Below, one piece after another: positions 56,111 through 64,000 of a stretch of 64,000 nt of DNA (position 1 is the first letter of the stretch; each line of letters opens with the position of its first letter). The stretch lies in NCBI GenBank assembly GCA_001899005.1, contig MKUW01000006.1, forward strand, positions 349,034 through 413,033. The letters run 5' to 3'. The notes under the pieces are model-generated. The model was given only the letters and a program-made list of their open reading frames with translations, had not been told where the DNA came from and ran no database searches. The stretch comes from Chloroflexi bacterium 44-23. GTDB lineage: Bacteria > Chloroflexota > Anaerolineae > Anaerolineales > Anaerolineaceae. Made by a program: the position numbers and the translations under genes.

Positions 56111-56650
56111 TCATTTCAGAAATCTAGAAAAGAATAATGCAATATCCTTGTTCGGGTAATATGAATCATTATAGCCTGAAAATTCAAACCCTAATTTGAA
56201 AGCGAGCTTTATGGCAGGGTAATTCTTGGAAGGCATTTCAAACATGATCTTTCGATCTGACCGCCGAACTGCCCAATTTTGGGCTGCCAGGATCAACGCT
56301 GTACCAATTCCTTGCCGCCGCAGCGAAGAATCAACGACGACATCTTTTACCACGACTGTCTGAATTTCAGGGTTATCAACCATTCGCAAATAGCCGGCTT
56401 GTTTATCTTCATGTACAGCCACCAACAAGCCCGACGCAAGCTGCCATTCATCTTCGAGACATTCGGCCAAACGCGGATAGGGCACCTGAATTGGTCGAGG
56501 AAGTCGAATTTCACGAAAGGTGATCACAAGCTGCCCCTCATTTATATTTCTATCCATTTGCCAGACATAATTTGTCTTACAAGAATGATCTAGATTAATT
56601 AATTCATTAATGTCAGGCGAGACAGCAGGTCTGATTTCAATTTTTGGCAT
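56111..56650 (-). CDS. GNAT family N-acetyltransferase
   Basis: A 179-residue acetyltransferase with an N-terminal IEIRPAVSPDINELINLDH, the acetyl-CoA site VVDSSLRRQGIGTALI and the C-terminal LAFKLGFEFSGYND. The acceptor is unknown. It lies 22 bases upstream of the 7TM-HTH gene on the same strand. Confidence 0.88.
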   Translation of the reverse strand: MPKIEIRPAVSPDINELINLDHSCKTNYVWQMDRNINEGQLVITFREIRLPRPIQVPYPRLAECLEDEWQLASGLLVAVHEDKQAGYLRMVDNPEIQTVVVKDVVVDSSLRRQGIGTALILAAQNWAVRRSDRKIMFEMPSKNYPAIKLAFKLGFEFSGYNDSYYPNKDIALFFSRFLK

Positions 56651-56667
56651 GGTTTATTCTCCTTTAA

Positions 56668-57357
56668 CTAATCACTTTCAGTCACAATAACGCGAACGGA
56701 TACGATACAGGCAGGATATTCTACATTCTTATTATCCAAAACGACTAATCGCAAGAGGTAATCGCCAGGAATTAATTGGGTTGTATTCCATGCACCGATG
56801 TTTTCTTCCACTTTCGGCTCATTTCCCCCTGCGATCGTTTTCCAAATCGAGTTTCCTGGTTCTGTATATTCGTATTTATAAAATCCAAAATTAGGGATAT
56901 TAACAGTTCCTTCAAGCTGGACAACATCTTTAATCTCACTGCCATTCTGTGGAATTATCCATTCAAGCTGGCCAGGGACACAACCGTCTTGTGAGACTGT
57001 TGCAGTTGATGTAACCTGATCTGGGGTTATCGTTTGAGCTGCCGCAACAACCAGTGTATGGGTGGGTGTGGCAAGCAAATCGATAGTCGGAGTTGCTAAA
57101 CTGGCCATATCCGGCATTGTACTCGCAGAAAACGTCACAAGAAAAAATTCAGAAAGGGCTAACAACAATATCAATACCAAAAATGTAAGGTTCGTTCCAA
57201 ACTTTCTTTGAGCAATTTCTCTTTCTAAACCAAAAGCAGCGTCTCGCCATTGACCAATTGCGGAGAACAGTTTCACAATAAGAAAAAAGCTTATTAAACC
57301 TAATCCAACGTAAAACCAGATCTCAATTTGGGCCAAAAAGAGAACAATATCTTTCAT
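56668..57357 (-). CDS. Hypothetical membrane protein with an extracellular beta-domain
   Basis: A 229-residue protein with two membrane helices (about 10-30 and 52-72), a threonine/alanine/proline-rich stretch (about 78-115, with TPTIDLLATPTHT) and a beta-sandwich-like domain (about 120-229: LEWIIPQNGSEIKDVVQLEG, then GDYLLRLVVLDNKNVEYPAC). The low-complexity linker may be a wall-spanning stalk. I do not recognise the family. It is 21 bases from the PNP gene. Confidence 0.65.
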   Translation of the reverse strand: MKDIVLFLAQIEIWFYVGLGLISFFLIVKLFSAIGQWRDAAFGLEREIAQRKFGTNLTFLVLILLLALSEFFLVTFSASTMPDMASLATPTIDLLATPTHTLVVAAAQTITPDQVTSTATVSQDGCVPGQLEWIIPQNGSEIKDVVQLEGTVNIPNFGFYKYEYTEPGNSIWKTIAGGNEPKVEENIGAWNTTQLIPGDYLLRLVVLDNKNVEYPACIVSVRVIVTESD

Positions 57358-57378
57358 AATGCAAAGATCATACCAATT

Positions 57379-58215
57379 TTAAAGGGATGCCAGTAATCCG
57401 CTAATAATTGTAGTTAACTTAGGCACCAGGATATTGCCTGCCTCAAGAACTTCTTCATGGGTGGTGATGGTACTTCCATCCAGATTAGCCTTGTTACTAA
57501 TCCCTGAAATCCCTAAAACTTGTGTTCCCCCGTGGCGCGCGACGATTACTTCCGGAACAGTCGACATACCAACAGCATCAGCCCCAATCGTTTTCAAGAA
57601 TCTTAAATCGGCAGGCGTCTCAAAAGAAGGGCCGGAGAGTGCCACATAGACACCGGTATAGGTCTGGATTTGATTTTCAGCCGCCACCTCTTGTGCCAGG
57701 CTGATGAGTTTTCGACTATACGCCTGACTCATATCGGGAAAGCGAGGACCCAATTCATCCAGGTTCGGACCCCGTAGAGGATTATTACCGGTCATGGTTA
57801 GCAAAGCAATATGATCAGAAATGAACATAACATCACCCGGCACGTATTGCGGATTAATTGCTCCGGCAGCGTTGGTTACAATTAATATCTCGACACCGAG
57901 CCGCTGCATTACGCGCACTGGTAATCCTATTTGGGCCATGTTGACACCTTCATAATAATGTGTCCGACCTTGCATTACAATTACACTTTTCCCCTCAAGA
58001 TTACCAACGACCAGCTTTCCAGCATGGCCTTGTACAGTCGGTTTTGGCCAATTTGGCAGCTCACTATAGGGTATGTGATCGGCATTTTTGATAGAATCGG
58101 CCAGTGACCCAAGCCCGGACCCCAGTATCATACCTATTCGGGGTTTGTGATTTGTAAGCGAACGAACAGTAGCGGCGACATCGTCAATCTCCACTAATGT
58201 GAAAAAGTCTTTCAT
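57379..58215 (-). CDS. Purine nucleoside phosphorylase
   Basis: A 278-residue trimeric-type PNP with MILGSGLGSLADS, VIVMQGRTHYYEG (phosphate and ribose sites), VTNAAGAINPQY, LSGPSFETPADLRFL and the base-binding SGISNKANLDG. It releases purine bases from guanosine and inosine. Together with mtnP it covers purine salvage. Its upstream spacer is 179 bases, so it may have its own promoter. Confidence 0.94.
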   Translation of the reverse strand: MKDFFTLVEIDDVAATVRSLTNHKPRIGMILGSGLGSLADSIKNADHIPYSELPNWPKPTVQGHAGKLVVGNLEGKSVIVMQGRTHYYEGVNMAQIGLPVRVMQRLGVEILIVTNAAGAINPQYVPGDVMFISDHIALLTMTGNNPLRGPNLDELGPRFPDMSQAYSRKLISLAQEVAAENQIQTYTGVYVALSGPSFETPADLRFLKTIGADAVGMSTVPEVIVARHGGTQVLGISGISNKANLDGSTITTHEEVLEAGNILVPKLTTIISGLLASL

Positions 58216-58394
58216 ATTGCCTCCAGCGTATTGTTAAATTGTGAGGGTCAGGAAAATACCAATTTCAGCAAAACACCCACAATTCCTCACAACGACATCA
58301 AAATGAATGCGATTCTTGCGTTACTAAAAGAAATTATATCAGAGAAAGACCTCACAGCGAGCCCATATAATCTCTGTACCGGTTCACTGTGTCG

Positions 58395-59432
58395 TTATTG
58401 GTCTGAGAGAATTTTCTTAAAGGTACGCACAACCACTTCCACATCCTCGTCTGAAATTCCCAAATGTGTAACCAGGCGGATGATGTTACCATGACTGATA
58501 CTCACTTTTAGCCCAGCAGATAGCAGCGCAGATTTAAACCTACTCATTTCAGCGGGAGAAACAGAATCGAATTCGATATAAAGCATATTCGTTTGCGGAG
58601 TGTTCATGATTAATCGTATTCCATCAATTTGGTTTAGGCCTTCGGCCAAAAGTGCTGCCCTTCGATGATCATCGGCCAACCGTTCGAGATTGTTTTCAAG
58701 TGCATATATTCCCGCAGCGGCCAGTATTCCCGCCTGCCGCATACCTCCACCCAATTGCTTCCGTAATCGACGTGCGCCAGCAACAAATTGAACGCTTCCA
58801 CAAAGCACTGAACCTACAGGTGCGCCTAAACCTTTGCTCAAACAAAAGGTGACGGAATTGAAAGGTGAAACCAGATCAACCACCGATTGATTGAGCTTAA
58901 TGGCAGCGTTAAAAATCCGAGCGCCATCCAAATGAAGCCATAGTTCCTTTGATCGAGCTATTTCCTGAATAGCAGAAATATATTCCATAGATAAAGCCAC
59001 ACCACCACAGCGGTTGTGGGTGTTTTCCAAAATGAGCATTCGAGTTTTCGGTTCATGGATGTCTTCGCCCCGAATTGCATCACTGATCTGGTCAGGGTCA
59101 ATCGTTCCGTCCGGAAGATTAGGAAGGGTGTGTGCAAATATGCCCCCTAATGCAGAAATACCGCCTGCCTCGTATAAAAAAGTGTGAGACATATCCCCCA
59201 TCAGAGCTTCATCACCACGCTGACAGACTGCAAGAACTGCAATCAAATTTCCCATTGTTCCGGATGGGATAAACAAACCTGCTTCTTTTCCCATTAAACT
59301 TGCTGATAGATCTTCCAGTTGATTGACGGTTGGATCTTCCTGATAGACATCATCGCCTACTTCGGCCAGGCGCATAACCTCACGCATCTGATCAGTCGGC
59401 AGCGTCACAGTATCGGAGCGTAAATCAATCAT
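58395..59432 (-). CDS. Low-specificity L-threonine aldolase
   Basis: A 345-residue PLP enzyme with MIDLRSDTVTLPTDQMREVM, DDVYQEDPTVNQLE, the CGG/ENTHN segment LILENTHNRCGG and the PLP lysine in FCLSKGLGAPVGSVL. It splits threonine and allo-threonine into glycine and acetaldehyde. It lies 15 bases downstream of rluD. Confidence 0.95.
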   Translation of the reverse strand: MIDLRSDTVTLPTDQMREVMRLAEVGDDVYQEDPTVNQLEDLSASLMGKEAGLFIPSGTMGNLIAVLAVCQRGDEALMGDMSHTFLYEAGGISALGGIFAHTLPNLPDGTIDPDQISDAIRGEDIHEPKTRMLILENTHNRCGGVALSMEYISAIQEIARSKELWLHLDGARIFNAAIKLNQSVVDLVSPFNSVTFCLSKGLGAPVGSVLCGSVQFVAGARRLRKQLGGGMRQAGILAAAGIYALENNLERLADDHRRAALLAEGLNQIDGIRLIMNTPQTNMLYIEFDSVSPAEMSRFKSALLSAGLKVSISHGNIIRLVTHLGISDEDVEVVVRTFKKILSDQ

Positions 59433-59447
59433 GGAATGAATTCTCCT

Positions 59448-60371
59448 TTATTTCAGGTTTCTTAATTGCAGTATGGCGTCGGCCATATCATCAGGGATTG
59501 GTGCTTCAAATGTTCGTGAAAAATTTTCACCCGGCAACATTATTTCAATTTTATAAGCGTGCAGCATTTGCCGATGTACATCCAGGGTTTTTGCGCGGTG
59601 ACCATAAATTCTATCACCGACAATTGGACACCCCAAGAATGCCATATGCAAGCGGATTTGATGCGTTCGCCCAGTTAATGGTTGCGCTTCAACAATAGTG
59701 TGGCGTTTAAAAGACTCGATTACCCGGTATTCAGTAAATGAAGCTCGACCTTTTTGTTTTGAAATAATGGCCATTTTTTTCCGATGTGAGGGATCTCTTC
59801 CGATTGGGGCTTCAATGCGCCCAACGAGAGTGGGCGGAGCTCCATCAATAATTGCCAGATATGTTTTTTTGACTGAACGGTTACGAAACTGTTCTTGAAG
59901 AAAGGCAAATGTTTGATTATTTTTTGCCATCAATATTAAGCCAGAGGTGTCTTTGTCGAGGCGGTGAACAACACCCGGTCGATGTTCATTACCCACGTCT
60001 TGTATTCCGGGAGCATATGCCAGAGCTGCATGTACCAATGTGCCACTGCCATGGCCAGCAGCCGGGTGAACAACCATACCAGACGGTTTGTTAATAATCA
60101 AGAGATCGTCATTTTCAAAGATGATGTCCAGTTCAATACATTCCGCGATTAGAGTCAATTCGATTACTTCGGGAATATCCACCGTAATTGTCATTCCACT
60201 CTCCAGAACAAAACCGCTCTTGGAAATTATTTGTTCATCGACCATTACAGCGCCATTCTTAATCAACGACTGTAAACGCGATCGGGAAAGAGATGGTATC
60301 CTGGAGACCAAAAATTTATCCACCCGTTTTTCATCTGATTCTGTATATACGAATTTGTTTACGCCGATCAA
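59448..60371 (-). CDS. rluD: RluD-type ribosomal pseudouridine synthase
   Basis: A 307-residue RluA/RluD-family enzyme with an N-terminal S4 domain (about 10-70, RVDKFLVSRIPSLSRSRLQS) and the catalytic motif HRLDKDTSGLILMAK with the active aspartate. It modifies uridines in the large ribosomal RNA. The TTG at 60371 overlaps the lspA stop in the sequence TTGA and has AGGA about nine bases upstream, giving the normal length. The open frame runs to 60482 but would bury the lspA end. Confidence 0.9.
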   Translation of the reverse strand: MIGVNKFVYTESDEKRVDKFLVSRIPSLSRSRLQSLIKNGAVMVDEQIISKSGFVLESGMTITVDIPEVIELTLIAECIELDIIFENDDLLIINKPSGMVVHPAAGHGSGTLVHAALAYAPGIQDVGNEHRPGVVHRLDKDTSGLILMAKNNQTFAFLQEQFRNRSVKKTYLAIIDGAPPTLVGRIEAPIGRDPSHRKKMAIISKQKGRASFTEYRVIESFKRHTIVEAQPLTGRTHQIRLHMAFLGCPIVGDRIYGHRAKTLDVHRQMLHAYKIEIMLPGENFSRTFEAPIPDDMADAILQLRNLK

Positions 60372-60934
60372 GAATTCACATCCTCTGCAGGTAGATTGGA
60401 ATTGTCCTTCTCCTGTGGCAAGTCTTTGATAGGTGTGGTTTGTTGATCGCCTTTCTGTTTTTCCTTTCGTTCTTGCATCCAAACGCCCAATATTAAAATT
60501 AAGACACCGACAGTAATGCTGGCATCCGCAATATTGAAAACAGCAAAATTTCCTATAGAAATGAAATCCGTGACATGCCCGATCGTCAACCGGTCAATCA
60601 AATTGCCAACGGCTCCGCCCAATTGCATACTCATGGCAATTCGTAGAGCCCAATCTGCTTTCGAAACACGCGGAAAGTAAAAAATGATGATCAAAGATAC
60701 GAATGCAGAAAGGATTGTAAACAACCAGCTCATATTTTGAAACATACCGAAGGCAACACCCGTATTGGGAATGTGAATGATACGTGCATATGGAAGCAAC
60801 CAATCCCAGGGTACCCAAACACCACTCCACAATTGCAGGTTTTCTCGAACGAGATACTTTGTATATTGATCAAGAAGGATTATGGCGCCTGAAATTGAAA
60901 ATAATAGCAGATAGGATTTTAAATATTTTTTCAA
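60368..60934 (-). CDS. lspA: Signal peptidase II (lipoprotein signal peptidase)
   Basis: A 188-residue, four-helix aspartic protease. PNTGVAFGMF, GAVGNLIDRLTIGHVTDFI and FNIADASITVG carry the two catalytic aspartates. It removes signal peptides from lipoproteins made by Lgt. The C-terminal tail after the last helix (about 157-188) is long and hydrophilic. It is followed directly by rluD, as in many bacteria (ileS-lspA-rluD). Confidence 0.95.
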   Translation of the reverse strand: MKKYLKSYLLLFSISGAIILLDQYTKYLVRENLQLWSGVWVPWDWLLPYARIIHIPNTGVAFGMFQNMSWLFTILSAFVSLIIIFYFPRVSKADWALRIAMSMQLGGAVGNLIDRLTIGHVTDFISIGNFAVFNIADASITVGVLILILGVWMQERKEKQKGDQQTTPIKDLPQEKDNSNLPAEDVNS

Positions 60935-61089
60935 AAATTCCTCATTTATGATGCAATGAACAAATTTTACCGTATTTTCAACTATTATCCGGTAATGTAA
61001 ATAACAAAGTAATTATTCAACGCCTGGAAAATAGAGAATTGGGCCTTCTCTTGCTTAACCATTCTCCAGGCTTTAAGTATCGAAAACCT

Positions 61090-64000
61090 TTATATTCGCG
61101 CGATGCCGATAGTGACACTTTCACCGTCAAATTCACTGGTGATTGAAATCATGCCAATAAGTGGGGTGCCTTCTACCAGTTCCACAGTCAAAGTTTCACC
61201 TTGAATGTATGTGGAAAATTCCTGCACTGCCTTTGCTAATTTGGGGCTGGCAGAATAGTATAATTTGATCCGATCAGCAATATCGAAATCTGCCGTTTTA
61301 CGCAAATCCTGCACCCGCCGCACAAATTCACGAGCCAATCCCTCTTTTTCTAACTCTGGGGTCAAATCAGTTACCAGGGCGGCCAGATAAGAGCCTTCAG
61401 AGGCTACCGAAAAACCTTCTTTCGCCATTGCTCGAACTTCCACTTCATCCGGCTGAATTAAATAGGTTTCACCATTGACTGAAACTTTAACTGGCAGGTC
61501 TGCAAGCAGTGATTTTGCAGCTTTTTCAGGTTCGAGATCCATTATAGCTGCACGGATTTTGGGAAAGAGAGCGCCATATTTTTGTCCCAATTGCTTTGGC
61601 AACGGTTTCACTTCGTAAGAAACTGCTTCAGTGGCCGCATCCAATACGCGCACATGCTTTACATTCAATTCATCTTCAAGAATTTCTGCATATTTGGCAA
61701 TCACTGGTCGTTCATCAACATTACCGATGGAGAAGGCAGCTTCAGATAAAGGCTGGCGAACTTTGCGGTTTGCCCGATTACGAGCTGCATGGCCAACAGA
61801 TGCCAGTTTCATAACCAGTCCCATTTCACGATTGAGGTCTTCATTGATTAAATTCGGATCATAATCAGGCCACTTTTCCAGATGGACTGAATCAAGTCCG
61901 TCACTGGTTAAATTAAGGTATAGCGCGTCCGAGATGAATGGCATGGTCGGCGCCAGCAGTTTGCTGATTGTAGTCAATGCTTCGTACAACGTGGCATAAG
62001 CAGCAAATTTATCCGCATCAGATTCACTCTTCCAGAAGCGGCGGCGAGAACGACGCAAATACCAGTTAGAAAGCTGATCAATAAATCCTTCAATCGGTCG
62101 GGTGGCCGCGAGCACATCATAATTTTCAAGAGCCTGAGTTACGTCTCGCACCAACGTATGTAGCGAGCTGCGCAGCCATTGATCCAATGCACTATACTCA
62201 GGCTTTACTTTTTTATCCGGAGACCAGCCATCAATATTGGCATAAGTTACAAAGAAAGAATAGGTATTCCACAAAGTCAGCGTGAAATTGCGCAAAACTT
62301 CCGAAACCAGATCGCTCGAAAATCGCCTTTCCTGTCCTGGCGGGCTGGCAGTGTACAAATACCATCGCATCGCATCAGCGCCGTTTTTTTCCAAGACTTC
62401 CCAGGGTCGCACGACGTTCCCTTTGGATTTGGACATTTTTTGTCCATCACCATCCAATATTAATCCCAAACAAATTACATTTTTGTAGGCTACTTTTTCA
62501 TTAAGCAAGGTGCTGATGGCATGTAATGAATAGAACCAACCGCGAGTCTGATCAACCGCTTCGCAGATAAAATCCGCCGGGTATTGTTGGTGAAATTTAT
62601 CCTGATTTTCAAAGGGATAATGCCATTGTGCATATGGCATGGAACCGGAATCAAACCAAACATCAATCAATTCTGGAACCCTCTTCATTTCAGCGCCACA
62701 ATGCGGGCAAGCCAAGATGACATCGTCAACATATGGCCGGTGCAGATCCAATTGACTCATATCATGACCGGAAAGTTGCGAGAGTTCTGCAACAGATCCA
62801 ACACATACCTGATGATCACAAGTTTTACATTCCCAGACAGGCAAAGGTGTACCCCAATAACGGGTACGGCCCAATGCCCAATCGACATTGTTTTCCAACC
62901 AGTTGCCGAAGCGGCCTTCCTTGATATGAGCGGGATACCAATTAATCTGATTGTTTAGTGCCACCATCCTGTCCTTGTAGACCGAAGTGCGTACATACCA
63001 GGTGGGGCGGGCGTAGTAAAGCAAAGGAGAATCGCAACGCCAGCAGAATGGATAAGTGTGTGTGATTGTCCCTTGCTTGAAAAGCAAGCCTCGATCAATC
63101 AGGTTTTGGGTGATCTGAGGATCTGCATCCTTTACAAAGATGCCGGCCCAGGGTTCAACCTCCTTTAGAAAAGCGCCATCTGACCCAACTGTCATCAAAA
63201 ACGGCAGATCATTTTCGTTGGAAACTCTCATATCATCAGCACCAAAAGCGGGTGCGATATGCACCATGCCAGTTCCATCTTCAACGGTCACATAATCTGC
63301 CAATATCACGCGATGAGCAGGTTTCTCAAGCGGTAGAAATTGATAAAGAGGCGTATATTGTAGACCTTTTAAGTCTCTACCTTTGTAGCGGGTTACAATT
63401 TCAACCTTCTCATCGCCAAACACCTTTTGAAGCAATGCCTCAGCCAGAATTAAATCTTCGTGATGATCTCCATGCAATCTCCTCCTTACTTTAACATAAT
63501 CCAGATCTCCTCCCACAGCAATGGCGACATTGGCTGGTAATGTCCAGGGAGTCGTCGTCCATATGAGGAAAGCAGTATCTTTTTCATCGATCAAAGGCAA
63601 GCGCACATAGACTGAAGGGTCTTCAGCGTCTTGATATCCGAGTGCAACTTCATGATCCGATAAAGGCGTACCGCAACGCGGGCAGTAAGGTACCACTTTA
63701 AAGCCTTGATACAAGAGATCCTTATCCCAAAATTGTTTAAGAATCCACCAGATCGATTCAATGTAGCTGTTCGCATACGTAATATAAGCAGTATCGAGAT
63801 CAACCCAAAAACCAATCCGGTCTGTTAATTTTTCCCATTCTTTGATGTAAGTAAAAGCAGATTCACGGCAGCGAGCATTGAACTTATCGATGCCATAGTC
63901 TTCAATTTCCTGCTTGTTGGTGAACCCGAGTTGTTTTTCAACTTCAATTTCAACTGGAAGACCGTGGGTATCCCAACCTCCGCGACGTGAGACATAATAA
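61090..64000 (-). CDS. ileS: Isoleucyl-tRNA synthetase, partial (N-terminus outside window)
   Basis: The frame runs off the right edge, so about 970 codons of the C-terminal part are visible. The left part of the visible chain reads GGWDTHGLPVEIEVEKQLG, then an editing-domain region, then the catalytic KMSKSKGNVV near 62425-62439, an anticodon-binding domain, and a C-terminal segment with HAARNRANRKVRQPL that fits the DUF5915-type ending. These features suggest the eukaryotic-like IleS2 class. The HIGH motif lies outside the window. The frame is open through 63714, so the methionine there is internal. Confidence 0.95.
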   Translation of the reverse strand, partial: YYVSRRGGWDTHGLPVEIEVEKQLGFTNKQEIEDYGIDKFNARCRESAFTYIKEWEKLTDRIGFWVDLDTAYITYANSYIESIWWILKQFWDKDLLYQGFKVVPYCPRCGTPLSDHEVALGYQDAEDPSVYVRLPLIDEKDTAFLIWTTTPWTLPANVAIAVGGDLDYVKVRRRLHGDHHEDLILAEALLQKVFGDEKVEIVTRYKGRDLKGLQYTPLYQFLPLEKPAHRVILADYVTVEDGTGMVHIAPAFGADDMRVSNENDLPFLMTVGSDGAFLKEVEPWAGIFVKDADPQITQNLIDRGLLFKQGTITHTYPFCWRCDSPLLYYARPTWYVRTSVYKDRMVALNNQINWYPAHIKEGRFGNWLENNVDWALGRTRYWGTPLPVWECKTCDHQVCVGSVAELSQLSGHDMSQLDLHRPYVDDVILACPHCGAEMKRVPELIDVWFDSGSMPYAQWHYPFENQDKFHQQYPADFICEAVDQTRGWFYSLHAISTLLNEKVAYKNVICLGLILDGDGQKMSKSKGNVVRPWEVLEKNGADAMRWYLYTASPPGQERRFSSDLVSEVLRNFTLTLWNTYSFFVTYANIDGWSPDKKVKPEYSALDQWLRSSLHTLVRDVTQALENYDVLAATRPIEGFIDQLSNWYLRRSRRRFWKSESDADKFAAYATLYEALTTISKLLAPTMPFISDALYLNLTSDGLDSVHLEKWPDYDPNLINEDLNREMGLVMKLASVGHAARNRANRKVRQPLSEAAFSIGNVDERPVIAKYAEILEDELNVKHVRVLDAATEAVSYEVKPLPKQLGQKYGALFPKIRAAIMDLEPEKAAKSLLADLPVKVSVNGETYLIQPDEVEVRAMAKEGFSVASEGSYLAALVTDLTPELEKEGLAREFVRRVQDLRKTADFDIADRIKLYYSASPKLAKAVQEFSTYIQGETLTVELVEGTPLIGMISITSEFDGESVTIGIARI

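Noticed and set aside
61021..61076. Imperfect hairpin GCCTGG/CCAGGC downstream of ileS
   Set aside because: The stem is interrupted and no T run follows on the ileS strand, so I do not call a terminator.
1..64000. CRISPR arrays, insertion sequences, prophage or integrons
   Set aside because: No regularly spaced repeats, transposase, integrase or phage structural genes were found on either strand.

Overview
The window reads as ordinary chromosomal DNA of a member of the Chloroflexota, most likely class Anaerolineae. I infer this from gene content and gene order, not from any search: a fused MFS/spermidine-synthase protein with a DUF1461 membrane partner, a FtsW protein fused to a penicillin-binding-protein domain next to fhaA/fhaB, an RtcB/archease pair, an ABC-2 permease fused to a SpoIIM domain, Lgt and LspA, and a moderate GC content with AT-rich spacers. 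I see no phage, insertion sequence, CRISPR array or integron. Nearly every base is used, and many genes overlap by 1 to 8 bases or lie within 15 bases of each other.

Layout. 1-8,060: end of an unknown gene, ytxH, convergent nnrDE, the spermidine-synthase-like gene with its DUF1461 partner, gpmA, an S9 peptidase and a small membrane protein. 8,060-16,740: a UgpC/MalK-type ATPase, an AlkZ/YcaQ-type glycosylase, a histidine phosphatase, a membrane protein, a heterodimeric ABC exporter and tRNA-Met(CAT). 16,980-18,260: a small membrane protein and a frameshifted radC. 18,396-29,817: a long plus-strand run with a zinc-ribbon protein, PfkB kinase, ParA, ParB, amidohydrolase, two histidine kinases, a response regulator, a DUF6812-like protein, a CpaF ATPase, an XRE regulator, a TPR protein and a GNAT protein. 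30,147-34,800: a DsbA-like thiol oxidoreductase, then a minus-strand block with an ABC solute-binding protein, a small protein, PduO-type adenosyltransferase, DUF554, and secG. 34,882-43,074: PHP phosphoesterase, YbaK deacylase, divergent archease-rtcB, then fhaA, fhaB, mtnP and ftsW::PBP. 43,146-46,244: tyrS, a TIGR01777 epimerase and an HNH nuclease. 46,249-64,000: a minus-strand run (read right to left: ileS, lspA, rluD, threonine aldolase, PNP, membrane protein, GNAT, a 7TM-HTH regulator, S1 protein, ftsK, CDP-alcohol phosphatidyltransferase, lgt, ABC pair, metallo-beta-lactamase-fold enzyme).

How the genes fit together. Several groups look functional: the cell-wall and division group fhaA-fhaB-ftsW::PBP, lipoprotein maturation (lgt, lspA), RNA repair (rtcB plus archease), chromosome segregation (parA, parB, ftsK), purine and methylthioadenosine salvage (mtnP, PNP), and a signalling group that ends in a secretion-type ATPase.

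Most worth a second look: the PBP half of the FtsW fusion has lost all three catalytic motifs (SxxK, SxN, KTG); radC carries a one-base frameshift visible in the raw sequence; a 7TM sensor protein ends in a predicted helix-turn-helix instead of a kinase; a kinase with a type II secretion ATPase N-domain-like segment sits five genes from a lone cpaF; and some genes show leaderless or TTG starts.
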